A DNA stretch of 64,000 nt from Seonamhaeicola sediminis. Its GTDB lineage: Bacteria; Bacteroidota; Bacteroidia; Flavobacteriales; Flavobacteriaceae. Made by a program: the position numbers and the translations under genes. The notes under the pieces are model-generated. The model was not told where the DNA came from. It saw nothing but the letters and a program-made list of their open reading frames with translations, and ran no database searches. The DNA is taken from positions 62,001 through 126,000 of the forward strand of contig NZ_SMZJ02000003.1 in NCBI RefSeq assembly GCF_004358095.2, written 5' to 3'. This document shows, in pieces, positions 56,869-64,000 of this stretch. Positions within the stretch are counted from its first letter, which is position 1; every line of letters begins with the position of its first letter.

Positions 56869-57243
56869 ATGATTAAAGAAGATAAAGAAAAATACACAGA
56901 CATTTTAGAAGACTCTATTACGTATCTTGAAAACCATAACTTTGAAAATATTAAAGCGGATTTGGAAGGATATGAAACGCCAAAATCTTTTACAAAAGCT
57001 GGTAGCAACATCTCAATAACTCCTGATGTGGTGGCCACTAAAGAAGGTAGAACCTATTATTTTGACATTAGCTTAAAATCTGAAAAACCAAAACTCCTGA
57101 AATCAAAATGGTTATTTCTAAATACGCTAAGCAACCTTAAATCCCGTAGATTTAAGTTAATTACCACTAGAGGACATATTCAGTTTTCAAAAGAAATGTT
57201 AGATGATATTAATCTAGGAGAAAAAAAACTTATTCGTATTTAA
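56869..57243 (+). CDS. unknown small protein, possible restriction-endonuclease-like fold
   Basis: This is 124 residues from the ATG at 56869; a TTG six bases upstream is in frame. The centre ITPDVVATKEGRTYYFDISLKSEK has the spacing of a D...D/E-x-K nuclease core (Asp, then Asp-Ile-Ser-Leu-Lys), but the match is loose. N-terminal helices (YTDILEDSITYLENHNFENIK) precede it. No signal peptide is seen. A structural role unrelated to DNA cleavage cannot be excluded. Confidence 0.55.
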   Translation: MIKEDKEKYTDILEDSITYLENHNFENIKADLEGYETPKSFTKAGSNISITPDVVATKEGRTYYFDISLKSEKPKLLKSKWLFLNTLSNLKSRRFKLITTRGHIQFSKEMLDDINLGEKKLIRI

Positions 57244-57402
57244 GCAAACTCATCCATTACAATAAAAGAAACAAATTAGTGACTTTTTGTTCTTTTAAGT
57301 GTCTAAAACCTAAAAGAAACAAATATTTTAAATCTTTTTGTAACATTATCTAGTTTGTTTACGTATAACCAATAAATGCTTGATTATTCACAATTAAATT
57401 AC

Positions 57403-57407
57403 AGGAG
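57403..57407 (+). promoter_or_regulatory. Shine-Dalgarno site of the sigma factor gene
   Basis: AGGAG lies 8 nt before the ATG at 57416. Strong Shine-Dalgarno sites are rare in this window, where most starts have A/T-rich leaders. Confidence 0.6.
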
Positions 57408-57415
57408 ATTTTTAG

Positions 57416-58279
57416 ATGAGACAACTTAAAATTACGAAGCAGGTTACTAATAGAGAAACTGCTTCGTTAGACAAATATTTGCAAGAAATTGGCAAGGTAG
57501 ATTTAATTACTGCCGATGAAGAAGTAGAGTTAGCACAGCGTATTAAAGCAGGTGATCAAATAGCTTTAGAGAAGTTAACAAAAGCTAACCTTCGGTTTGT
57601 AGTATCGGTAGCAAAACAATATCAAAACCAAGGTCTTACATTGCCAGATTTAATTAATGAAGGTAACTTAGGACTAATTAAAGCCGCTCAAAGATTTGAT
57701 GAAACGCGCGGTTTTAAATTTATCTCTTATGCTGTTTGGTGGATTCGTCAGTCTATATTACAAGCTTTAGCAGAGCAATCTAGAATTGTACGTTTACCTT
57801 TAAACAAGATTGGTTCTATTAACAAGATTAATAAAACTTTTGCTTTTTTAGAGCAAAGTCATGAGCGCCCACCAAGTGCAGAGGAAATTGCTAAAGAGTT
57901 AGATATGACCATTAACGATGTTAAGGAGTCTATGAAAAACTCTGGTCGCCACGTAAGTATGGATGCTCCTTTAGTTGAAGGAGAAGACTCTAATTTATAT
58001 GATGTATTAAATAGCGGTGAATCTCCAAATCCTGATAAAGAGTTGTTGCATGAATCTTTACGTACAGAAATTGAAAGAGCATTAGAGACTTTAACACCTC
58101 GGGAAGCTGATGTAATTAGGTTATACTTTGGTTTAGGAAACCAACATCCAATGACATTAGAAGAAATAGGTGAAACTTTTGATTTAACTCGAGAGCGTGT
58201 AAGACAAATTAAAGAAAAAGCTATTAGAAGATTAAAACATACTTCTAGAAGTAAAATATTAAAAACTTATTTAGGATAA
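57416..58279 (+). CDS. rpoD: primary sigma factor RpoD (short Bacteroidota type)
   Basis: This 287-residue sigma-70 has region 1.2 ([21 protein letters not shown]), region 2 ([67 protein letters not shown]), region 3, and region 4 ([45 protein letters not shown]). Region 1.1 is absent, as in the Bacteroidota primary sigma that reads TTG/TAnnTTTG promoters. It directs most housekeeping transcription. A terminator and rpe follow. Confidence 0.95.
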   Translation: MRQLKITKQVTNRETASLDKYLQEIGKVDLITADEEVELAQRIKAGDQIALEKLTKANLRFVVSVAKQYQNQGLTLPDLINEGNLGLIKAAQRFDETRGFKFISYAVWWIRQSILQALAEQSRIVRLPLNKIGSINKINKTFAFLEQSHERPPSAEEIAKELDMTINDVKESMKNSGRHVSMDAPLVEGEDSNLYDVLNSGESPNPDKELLHESLRTEIERALETLTPREADVIRLYFGLGNQHPMTLEEIGETFDLTRERVRQIKEKAIRRLKHTSRSKILKTYLG

Positions 58280-58348
58280 TTATCAAATTACCCCTAAATT
58301 ACTGCAACAACAGTTACACATAACTGTTCGTTTTTTGATTGATGAAAG

Positions 58349-58378
58349 AACCCCCGGCTGATTACCGGGGGTTTATTT
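58349..58378 (+). terminator. intrinsic terminator after rpoD
   Basis: aacccccgg (58349-58357) pairs with ccgggggtt (58365-58373) around a 7-nt loop, then TATTTT. This is a strongly GC-rich stem for this genome. Confidence 0.9.
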
Positions 58379-58429
58379 TGGTTCTAACCTAAATCCTTCC
58401 CAAAGTCGAGTGACTTCAAAAAAGAGTTT

Positions 58430-58437
58430 TATATTTG
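58430..58437 (+). promoter_or_regulatory. -7 promoter element for rpe
   Basis: TATATTTG matches TAnnTTTG, 19 bp before the rpe ATG. No clear -33 TTG partner is seen. Confidence 0.5.
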
Positions 58438-58456
58438 TACAAAACATTTTTATTGC

Positions 58457-59116
58457 ATGAACAAACTAATTGCACCTTCAATTTTAGCAGCAGATTTTGG
58501 AAATCTTCAACGCGATGTAGAAATGGTAAACAATAGTGATGCAGACTGGTTTCACATTGATGTTATGGATGGTCATTTTGTTCCAAATATTTCCTATGGA
58601 ATGCCCGTTATTCAAGCAATAAAAAAACATGCAAAAAAACCGCTTGACGTTCATTTAATGATAGAAAAACCTGAACGTTATATTGAAACGTTTGCTAAAA
58701 TTGGAGCTGATATTATAACGGTTCATTACGAATCTACTATACATTTACATAGAACACTTTCCCAAATTGAAGCCACTGGATGTAAGGCTGGTGTAGTCTT
58801 AAATTTAACCACACCTGTATCTGTTTTAGAAGATATTTTATCTAAATGCTATATGGTGTTATTGATGTCTATTAACCCTGGTTTTGGTGGGCAAAAATTT
58901 GAAGACATCACTTATAACAGAGTTAAAAAACTTAGAAAAATGATTAACGACCAAGGCTTAAGCACCCGAATAGAAATAGACGGAGGTGTATCTAACAAAA
59001 ATATTGAAGCCTTAGTTGACGCTGGAGCAGACACCTTTGTTGCTGGAAGCTATATTTTTAAGAGTAACAACCAAATTGAAACTATAAGAGACTTAAAAGC
59101 TCTGGCTAATTCCTAG
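58457..59116 (+). CDS. rpe: ribulose-phosphate 3-epimerase
   Basis: This 219-residue TIM barrel has the family motifs APSILAADFGNLQRDVEMV, WFHIDVMDGHFVPNISYG, LDVHLMIEKPERYI, MSINPGFGGQKF and IEIDGGVSNKN. It interconverts ribulose 5-phosphate and xylulose 5-phosphate in the pentose phosphate pathway. Its TAG stop overlaps that of the convergent CBS gene in a shared CTAG (59113-59116). Confidence 0.96.
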   Translation: MNKLIAPSILAADFGNLQRDVEMVNNSDADWFHIDVMDGHFVPNISYGMPVIQAIKKHAKKPLDVHLMIEKPERYIETFAKIGADIITVHYESTIHLHRTLSQIEATGCKAGVVLNLTTPVSVLEDILSKCYMVLLMSINPGFGGQKFEDITYNRVKKLRKMINDQGLSTRIEIDGGVSNKNIEALVDAGADTFVAGSYIFKSNNQIETIRDLKALANS

Positions 59117-59532
59117 AACTCCTTTATAAAGTAATTAAGTAAATCTGTGGTTGTTACTATGCCAACAAGAGTACTACCATCTACAACTGGTAACGCGTGA
59201 AAATCTTTATCTGCTAATATTTTTGCTACCTCTTTTATAGATGTTTTACTATTTACGGTAACAACATCTTTTACCATTACCTGTTCAATAGTAAACATAT
59301 TATAAACTACAGAATCAACGGAGTAACTATTGTCTTCCGCAGCTTCAGCATAACTTATCCGCATTAAATCTGTATAACTCAGCATACCAATGACTGTCTC
59401 CTTAGAAACTACAGGAATATGCTTAATTTTATGCCTTTTAAAAAGCATCTCAGCTCTTTGCAAATCATCAGAACGGGTAATAGCAACCACTTTTTGGGTC
59501 ATTATGTTAGAAACTGGTACATGATGTATCAT
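59113..59532 (-). CDS. stand-alone CBS-pair protein
   Basis: This 139-residue protein consists only of two CBS repeats: VSNIMTQKVVAITRSDDLQRAEMLFKR with HIPVVSKETVIGMLSYTDL, and VMVKDVVTVNSKTSIKEVAKIL with HALPVVDGSTLVGIVTTTDLL. Such modules bind adenine nucleotides and regulate partner proteins. A near copy lies 45 bp upstream (59578-59997), so the two arose by tandem duplication and may pair. The partner is not evident from context. Confidence 0.9.
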   Translation of the reverse strand: MIHHVPVSNIMTQKVVAITRSDDLQRAEMLFKRHKIKHIPVVSKETVIGMLSYTDLMRISYAEAAEDNSYSVDSVVYNMFTIEQVMVKDVVTVNSKTSIKEVAKILADKDFHALPVVDGSTLVGIVTTTDLLNYFIKEF

Positions 59533-59577
59533 AACTTAAGATTTTAGAAAAATATAAATGTCATGAAAAGACTTAAG

Positions 59578-59997
59578 TTAGAATTGCTTTAAAAGATACT
59601 TTATTAAATCGGTAGTAGTAACTATTCCAATTAGCCTATTATTATCTACCACTGGAAGCGCATGAAATTCTCTAGTTGCTAATATTTCAGCTACCTCTTT
59701 AATGGAATTTGATGGTGATACACAAATCACTTTTTTCTTCATAATTTGGTTAATAGTAAACATACTATATACCAAAGCATCAATATCTGCTTCGTCCTCA
59801 TTAGTAATATCGGCAAAACTTAAACGCATTAAATCTGTATAACTTAGCATACCCACAACTGCCTTACCTTCAACCACAGGAATGTGCCTAATATTATGAT
59901 GTTTAAATAAATATTCTGCTTTTTCTAAAGAATCTGTTTTGTTCAATGTAATAACTCGCTCGGTCATTATCATTGAAATAGGTGCTTTTCTAATCAT
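59578..59997 (-). CDS. stand-alone CBS-pair protein (tandem copy)
   Basis: This 139-residue two-CBS protein is the same length as its neighbour and closely similar throughout (IMTERVITLNKTDSLEKAEYLF, HIPVVEGKAVVGMLSYTDLMRLSFAD, EFHALPVVDNNRLIGIVTTTDL). Differences concentrate in the linker (ITNEDEADIDALVYS). It probably precedes the other copy in a two-gene transcript. Ligand is unknown, with AMP or ATP likely for the family. Confidence 0.9.
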   Translation of the reverse strand: MIRKAPISMIMTERVITLNKTDSLEKAEYLFKHHNIRHIPVVEGKAVVGMLSYTDLMRLSFADITNEDEADIDALVYSMFTINQIMKKKVICVSPSNSIKEVAEILATREFHALPVVDNNRLIGIVTTTDLIKYLLKQF

Positions 59998-60078
59998 GAC
60001 ATTTATATTTTTAGTTTAGTTATCTCTAAAGTTATTAAAGAACTGTTTTCTAAATTATGATAAATATCATATAGAGCA

Positions 60079-60915
60079 CTAGTAGTCAGCAAAATCAAAG
60101 TTTAACATCTGCTTTACCTTTTTGTAAACTACTGGAAACTGACTTTTAAATTCTTGTGGCGTTTCTATAAAACTTTCAATCGCTACCGCTAAAAATTCAA
60201 ACTGATTAGTAAATGCATACCTTCTAAAATATTCTGAAGAAATTAATGCTTCTCTTATTTGTTCATGCCTTGATAGTAGTTCTGATAATTCTTTGAAAGA
60301 ATCACTAAAAATGGTGGAGCTAACATCACGTTCTTTCATACTATTTAAGTGAATGGCGTGAGTAATCTCATGAATACCAAGATTTAAGTTATCATTTCCA
60401 TTTTCATAACCTTTTTCAAAATCCTCCCATGACAGCACTAAGGCCTTGAACTTAGGATTAAACTCTCCTTTATGGTATGCATTATTAGATTTAGAGTAGA
60501 ACTCCTTAGGATAAATAACAATTTTAGAAATTAAACCAATGTAAAAGTCACGAAATCCAAAAGTTAACATAACTGCGGTAGCCGATATTAACACTTTCAT
60601 TTCTTCTGAAACAATGACACCTTGTCTTCCTAAAAAGTCCTTATCTTTTATAAACGAGGCTAACCTGTGTTCAAAATAAAGCTTATGCGCTTTTGGTAAT
60701 CTATTGTAAAAAGAAAACTTTCTTTTTAAAATTGACTTTTGAGATGTACTAAGTTTTCTTTTGAAAAAATAAAAATGCGTATAAAGTGGCTTTTTATGCT
60801 TTATAACATAGGCTATTTCAACTAGCTTAATAACATAACGTAAAATCATAAAGAGCAATATTGCAAATAGAATTGCCAAAATCACTTTGCTTCCAAAAGA
60901 ATAATTTTCTAGCAC
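60079..60915 (-). CDS. MtfA-like zinc peptidase with N-terminal membrane helix
   Basis: This 278-residue protein has one N-terminal hydrophobic helix (VILAILFAILLFMILRYVI). The MtfA/M90-type core follows: FLGRQGVIVSEEMKVLISATAVML, YPKEFY, LSWEDFEKGY, and the zinc-binding HEITH (H182, E183, H186), with a third-ligand region FEFLAVAIESFIETPQEF. MtfA is a metallopeptidase linked to sugar uptake control in enterobacteria. Here only the family can be stated. The membrane anchor differs from the soluble E. coli protein. Confidence 0.85.
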   Translation of the reverse strand: MLENYSFGSKVILAILFAILLFMILRYVIKLVEIAYVIKHKKPLYTHFYFFKRKLSTSQKSILKRKFSFYNRLPKAHKLYFEHRLASFIKDKDFLGRQGVIVSEEMKVLISATAVMLTFGFRDFYIGLISKIVIYPKEFYSKSNNAYHKGEFNPKFKALVLSWEDFEKGYENGNDNLNLGIHEITHAIHLNSMKERDVSSTIFSDSFKELSELLSRHEQIREALISSEYFRRYAFTNQFEFLAVAIESFIETPQEFKSQFPVVYKKVKQMLNFDFADY

Positions 60916-61005
60916 TAAATTTATTTTTAGCTTATAACGTAAATGTATACATGAAATTATTATAATCTTAAATTAAGAGTATTTAACACCTGTAAAATTA
61001 TGAAT

Positions 61006-61035
61006 AAAAAAGCAAGCTTTGAAAGCTTGCCTTTT
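61006..61035 (-). terminator. intrinsic terminator after tRNA-Arg
   Basis: On the minus strand an A/G-rich arm with GGCAAGC pairs with GCTTGC and runs into TTTTTT (hairpin about 61009-61033). It lies just past the 3' end of the tRNA at 61045. Confidence 0.8.
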
Positions 61036-61044
61036 TAAAACCTG

Positions 61045-61118
61045 TGACCGCGGAGGGATTCGAACCCCCAACCCTCAGAGCCGAAATCTGATATTCTATC
61101 CAGTTGAACTACGCAGCC
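61045..61118 (-). tRNA. tRNA-Arg (anticodon TCG)
   Basis: This is 74 nt on the minus strand. The acceptor stem GGCTGCG/CGCGGTC has G-U pairs, and the anticodon stem TCAGA/TCTGA has loop TTTCGGC giving anticodon TCG (reads CGA). The T-arm has TTCGAAT in its loop, flanked by GGGGG and CCCTC. The 3' CCA is not encoded (ACA follows). It lies 11 bp downstream of the YqeY gene on the same strand. Confidence 0.93.
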
Positions 61119-61129
61119 TTTATCTATAA

Positions 61130-61579
61130 TTATGCCAGTTTAGCCTTTACAATTCCAGAAATAGTTTTACCATCTGCTTGTCCTGCTAATTGCTTACTAA
61201 CAACCCCCATGACTTTTCCCATATCTTTCATGCCCTCTGCCCCAATTTGTTCAATAACGGCAACTACTACTTTTTCAATTTCTTCTTTAGATAATGCTTC
61301 TGGTAAAAACTGACTGATAACTTTGGCCTCTGCAAGCTCTGGAGCGGCTAAATCTTCTCTCCCTTGATCCATATAAACAGCAGCGCTATCTTTACGCTGC
61401 TTTACTTGTTTTTGAAGTATCTTAAGTTCTTGCGCTTCTGTTAATTCATCTCCGGCACCACTTTCTGTTTTAGCTAATAGAATTGCAGATTTAACAGCAC
61501 GTAATGCTACTAAGGCTGTTTGATCTTTTGCTTTCATAGCGTCTTTTAAAGCTGTCATTATATCTTGTTGTAAGCCCAT
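61130..61579 (-). CDS. GatB/YqeY domain protein
   Basis: This 149-residue protein is of family length: LQQDIMTALKDAMKAKDQTALVALRAVKSAI at the start, QKQVKQRKDSAAVYMDQGREDLA in the middle, and the C-terminal helical part AEGMKDMGKVMGVVSKQLAGQADGKTIS. The domain resembles the tail domain of the amidotransferase GatB and may bind tRNA. It lies just upstream of tRNA-Arg and after ftsZ on the same strand. Confidence 0.92.
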   Translation of the reverse strand: MGLQQDIMTALKDAMKAKDQTALVALRAVKSAILLAKTESGAGDELTEAQELKILQKQVKQRKDSAAVYMDQGREDLAAPELAEAKVISQFLPEALSKEEIEKVVVAVIEQIGAEGMKDMGKVMGVVSKQLAGQADGKTISGIVKAKLA

Positions 61580-61639
61580 TTCATATAAATTTTAATAGAC
61601 TGCGAAGATAAAAAAATTAACTACCTTAATTAAAATTAT

Positions 61640-61672
61640 AAACCCGAAAAGGCACAAATTCTTTTCGGGTTT
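61640..61672 (-). terminator. intrinsic terminator after ftsZ
   Basis: aaacccgaaaa (61640-61650) pairs with ttttcgggttt (61662-61672) around an 11-nt loop. It lies 23 bp past the ftsZ stop on the minus strand. No long T-run follows on that strand, so efficiency is uncertain. Confidence 0.75.
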
Positions 61673-61694
61673 AAAACATGAGTTAGTCCAATCA

Positions 61695-63653
61695 TCAATC
61701 TACATTATCATGCAGAAAAGAATTATTACTTCTTAGTTGAATATCATCGTTATCATCTAAACCTACACTGGTTCTAGATATATCCGTTTCAGAAGAATGT
61801 TTAGCATCTGTTAAATCTACACCTTGACGCTTGTATGCGGGGACTTTTTCTATATCATCAATTTTGGCATTATTGAATTTATAGTTAAAGTCTTTCATTT
61901 TACGTCTTCGCTCAGCAGCTCGTTCTTTGAGCAATTCTGAAATTGGGCTGTTCATAGGGTCAATTTCTTCCTCTATTTCTTCTTCTACAACATTTTCATG
62001 TACAACCTTTTTCTCAAATACAATGTCATCATCAACTTCTTCAAGAACTTCTTGTGATTGCTTTTGGTTCATTGATGACTCTACCTCAACGTACTCTTCA
62101 AGTGTATAACGAACATCTGAATCTTCATTGGTTTCTGTTACTGTTATAAGTTCTGTGTAATCATTAACAGAAATATCTTTAATATCATCATTTAAATCGA
62201 AAGAAATAATATCCTCTTCATTCTCTTTTTCATTTTCCTTATTATTTGAAAGCGGTAAATCAAAAGTCAAGGTAATTTGTTGTTCCTCCTCAAAGGTGTC
62301 AGAATCAACTTCAATACCGTTTATATCATCTACATCAGTAGCCATTTTTGTCACTGGCTTTATAATAAAATCTTCTTCCTCTTCAATGTTTGCCTTAACC
62401 TCTTCGTAAACCACGTTAATGTTTTTAATATCCTTTGAAGTAGAAATCAAATCTATATCTTCAGGGGCATTTTTAACTGCAGGTACTTGTTCTTCCTCGC
62501 TATCTAAATCCAAGGTATGACGAACAATTGGTGATTCCTCCTTTTTTTCTAATTCAATTACGGGTGCTATTATAACTGGTTCTTTTTCTTGTGGACTTAA
62601 ATCTTGGTCTTCTGAGGTTAAAGAATGAATAACTTTTTTAGTTTCTGTATTAGAAATTTCATCCTGCTGCTCTATATTGAAACCTGTAGCAATAATAGTA
62701 ACAGCAATGGATTCCTCCAAAGATTCATCTTCACCAACACCCATTATTATATTTGCCCCATGACCAGCCTCATCTTGAATATGGTCATTAATCTCACCTA
62801 TTTCATCAATAGTAATTTCATGTGAACCAGAAACTATTAGCAACAGTACATTTTTAGCACCAGTAATTTTATTATCGTTTAATAATGGTGAATCTAAAGC
62901 TTTTCTGATAGCGTCTTGTGCTCTATTTTGACCAGATGCCACTGCAGACCCCATAATAGCCGTTCCGCTATTACTCAACACAGTTTTAGCATCGCGCAAA
63001 TCGATATTTTGAGTATAGTGATGTGTAATAACCTCAGCAATACCACGAGCAGCAGTAGATAAGACTTCGTCTGCCTTAGAGAAACCAGCTTTAAAACCAA
63101 GGTTTCCGTAAACTTCACGAAGTTTATTATTATTTATCACTATTAAAGAGTCTACAACATTTCTTATTTTTTCAATCCCTTTTTGGGACTGCTCCAAGCG
63201 CATTCTACCTTCAAATTGAAATGGCATAGTAACAATACCAACTGTTAAAATATCTAAATCTTTAGCCATTTTAGCAATAATTGGTGCAGCTCCTGTACCT
63301 GTACCACCCCCCATTCCGGCTGTGATAAATACCATTTTAGTGTTAGAGTCTAACATTCTGGAAATTTCCTCAAAGCTTTCAACTGCCGCTTGTTCTCCCA
63401 CATCAGGATTCGCACCAGCTCCTAAACCTTCGGTTAAGTTTACGCCCAATTGTATTTTGTTAGGCACACCACTATTTTGAAGTGCTTGAGCATCGGTATT
63501 ACACACATAAAAATCTACACCTTTTATGCCTTGTTGAAACATGTGGTTTATTGCATTACTTCCTCCGCCGCCAACACCGATGACCTTAATAACATTTGAT
63601 TGGTTTTTGGGTAAATCAAATGCGATGCTTTCGAATTCTTTGTTGCTGCTCAT
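61695..63653 (-). CDS. ftsZ: cell division protein FtsZ
   Basis: This 652-residue tubulin homologue has a GTPase domain in the first 320 residues with VIGVGGGGSNAINHM, the tubulin signature AGMGGGTGTGAAP and NNNKLREVYGNLGF. A long acidic, Glu/Asp-rich linker (about 340-600, with EEEEDFIIKP and NEKENEEDIISFDLNDD) is much longer than in E. coli. It leads to the C-terminal peptide PAYKRQGVDL, which binds FtsA and other partners. It polymerises into the division ring. It starts 51 bp after ftsA. Confidence 0.97.
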   Translation of the reverse strand: MSSNKEFESIAFDLPKNQSNVIKVIGVGGGGSNAINHMFQQGIKGVDFYVCNTDAQALQNSGVPNKIQLGVNLTEGLGAGANPDVGEQAAVESFEEISRMLDSNTKMVFITAGMGGGTGTGAAPIIAKMAKDLDILTVGIVTMPFQFEGRMRLEQSQKGIEKIRNVVDSLIVINNNKLREVYGNLGFKAGFSKADEVLSTAARGIAEVITHHYTQNIDLRDAKTVLSNSGTAIMGSAVASGQNRAQDAIRKALDSPLLNDNKITGAKNVLLLIVSGSHEITIDEIGEINDHIQDEAGHGANIIMGVGEDESLEESIAVTIIATGFNIEQQDEISNTETKKVIHSLTSEDQDLSPQEKEPVIIAPVIELEKKEESPIVRHTLDLDSEEEQVPAVKNAPEDIDLISTSKDIKNINVVYEEVKANIEEEEDFIIKPVTKMATDVDDINGIEVDSDTFEEEQQITLTFDLPLSNNKENEKENEEDIISFDLNDDIKDISVNDYTELITVTETNEDSDVRYTLEEYVEVESSMNQKQSQEVLEEVDDDIVFEKKVVHENVVEEEIEEEIDPMNSPISELLKERAAERRRKMKDFNYKFNNAKIDDIEKVPAYKRQGVDLTDAKHSSETDISRTSVGLDDNDDIQLRSNNSFLHDNVD

Positions 63654-63704
63654 AAATTCTTTTTTTCTGGGGTTTTTGTACTATTTTTTATTCAATGAAA
63701 TATA

Positions 63705-64000
63705 TTATTCTGCGTTGTCTAGAAAATCTTTAACTCTATCGGTTAATTTATCTAAAAACGATCTACGTTCCTTTTTTGGTTCTTCTTTAATTGTTTCTGG
63801 TTGGTTTTCTTCAGTTATTTGTTCAGCTTGTGCCTCAACTTTTTTTCTTTCCTGACGCTTCAACCCATCTAAAACCAAACCAACTGCTGTTGCAAATAGC
63901 GGGCTCGTGATATCTTCATCACTATCACCTGCTAAATGCTCATTAGGATAACCTATTCTAGTATCCATTCCTGTGATATATTCAACTAACTGCTTTAAAT
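63705..64000 (-). CDS. ftsA: cell division protein FtsA, 3' end only
   Basis: About 97 C-terminal residues are visible; the rest lies beyond the window. The reading frame is open to the edge (LKQLVEYITGMDTRIGYPNEH). SPLFATAVGLVLDGL matches the end of the actin-like domain. The tail is charged (KKVEAQAEQITEENQPET) and finishes with an amphipathic stretch DKLTDRVKDFLDNAE, which fits FtsA's membrane-targeting helix. It tethers FtsZ to the membrane. The order ftsA-ftsZ is standard. Confidence 0.93.
   Translation of the reverse strand, partial: LKQLVEYITGMDTRIGYPNEHLAGDSDEDITSPLFATAVGLVLDGLKRQERKKVEAQAEQITEENQPETIKEEPKKERRSFLDKLTDRVKDFLDNAE

Noticed and set aside
1-64000. CRISPR array, prophage or integrative element
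   Set aside because: No regularly spaced repeats, cas genes, phage structural genes or integrase were seen anywhere in the window.

Overview
The window is AT-rich DNA from a member of the Bacteroidota, almost certainly a marine member of the Flavobacteriaceae. The evidence is a SusC/SusD pair, a PorT (type IX secretion) gene, a lipidated TamA-like protein, a short primary sigma factor lacking region 1.1, an AccD without its zinc-ribbon cysteines, and many upstream boxes matching the Bacteroidota -7 element TAnnTTTG. Species cannot be named from the sequence alone.

Region 1 (1-19267) is a polysaccharide utilisation locus. It holds a 5'-truncated short-chain dehydrogenase (SDR), a FAD-linked 2-hydroxyacid oxidase, SusC, SusD, a GH78 alpha-L-rhamnosidase, two S1 sulfatases, a DUF5722-like putative glycosidase, a secreted TIM-barrel/beta-propeller fusion, a second SDR and a fumarylacetoacetate-hydrolase-like enzyme. 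The set fits uptake of a sulfated, rhamnose- (or deoxyhexose-) containing polysaccharide, with the monosaccharide oxidised by a non-phosphorylating route to pyruvate and lactate. A 109-bp element with perfect 17-bp terminal inverted repeats and a lipoprotein-leader remnant lie between the rhamnosidase and the first sulfatase.

Region 2 (19529-36702) is mostly housekeeping: rsmG, a fatty acid desaturase, an aminotransferase, trkH-trkA, ubiE-porT, a TrmH-type RNA methyltransferase, a TamL-like Omp85 lipoprotein, fbaA, accD, rpsO and pnp.

Region 3 (36768-39289) is a LysR regulator divergent from a putative bicarbonate-uptake operon: a small membrane protein, an SbtA-like permease and an unknown soluble protein.

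Region 4 (39386-47852) is the most unusual part. It is a tightly packed seven-gene minus-strand operon: ThiL-like kinase, alpha-oxoamine synthase, DUF3419/BtaA-like aminocarboxypropyl transferase, GNAT-like protein, MMPL/RND transporter, diacylglycerol-kinase-like protein and UbiA prenyltransferase. Most neighbours are coupled by ATGA-type overlaps. I infer biosynthesis and export of an unusual amino-lipid; I know no described pathway with this gene set.

Region 5 (47973-51028) carries two divergent copies of a three-gene module (small lipoprotein, outer-membrane beta-barrel, glycine-zipper protein). The glycine-zipper gene of one copy is broken by two frameshifts. Region 6 (51363-57243) holds an SDR/sterol-desaturase/DUF6134 group, a membrane-bound AraC regulator and poorly characterised genes.

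Region 7 (57416-64000) returns to core genes: the primary sigma factor, rpe, two tandem CBS proteins, an MtfA-like peptidase, tRNA-Arg, a YqeY protein, ftsZ and the 3' end of ftsA.
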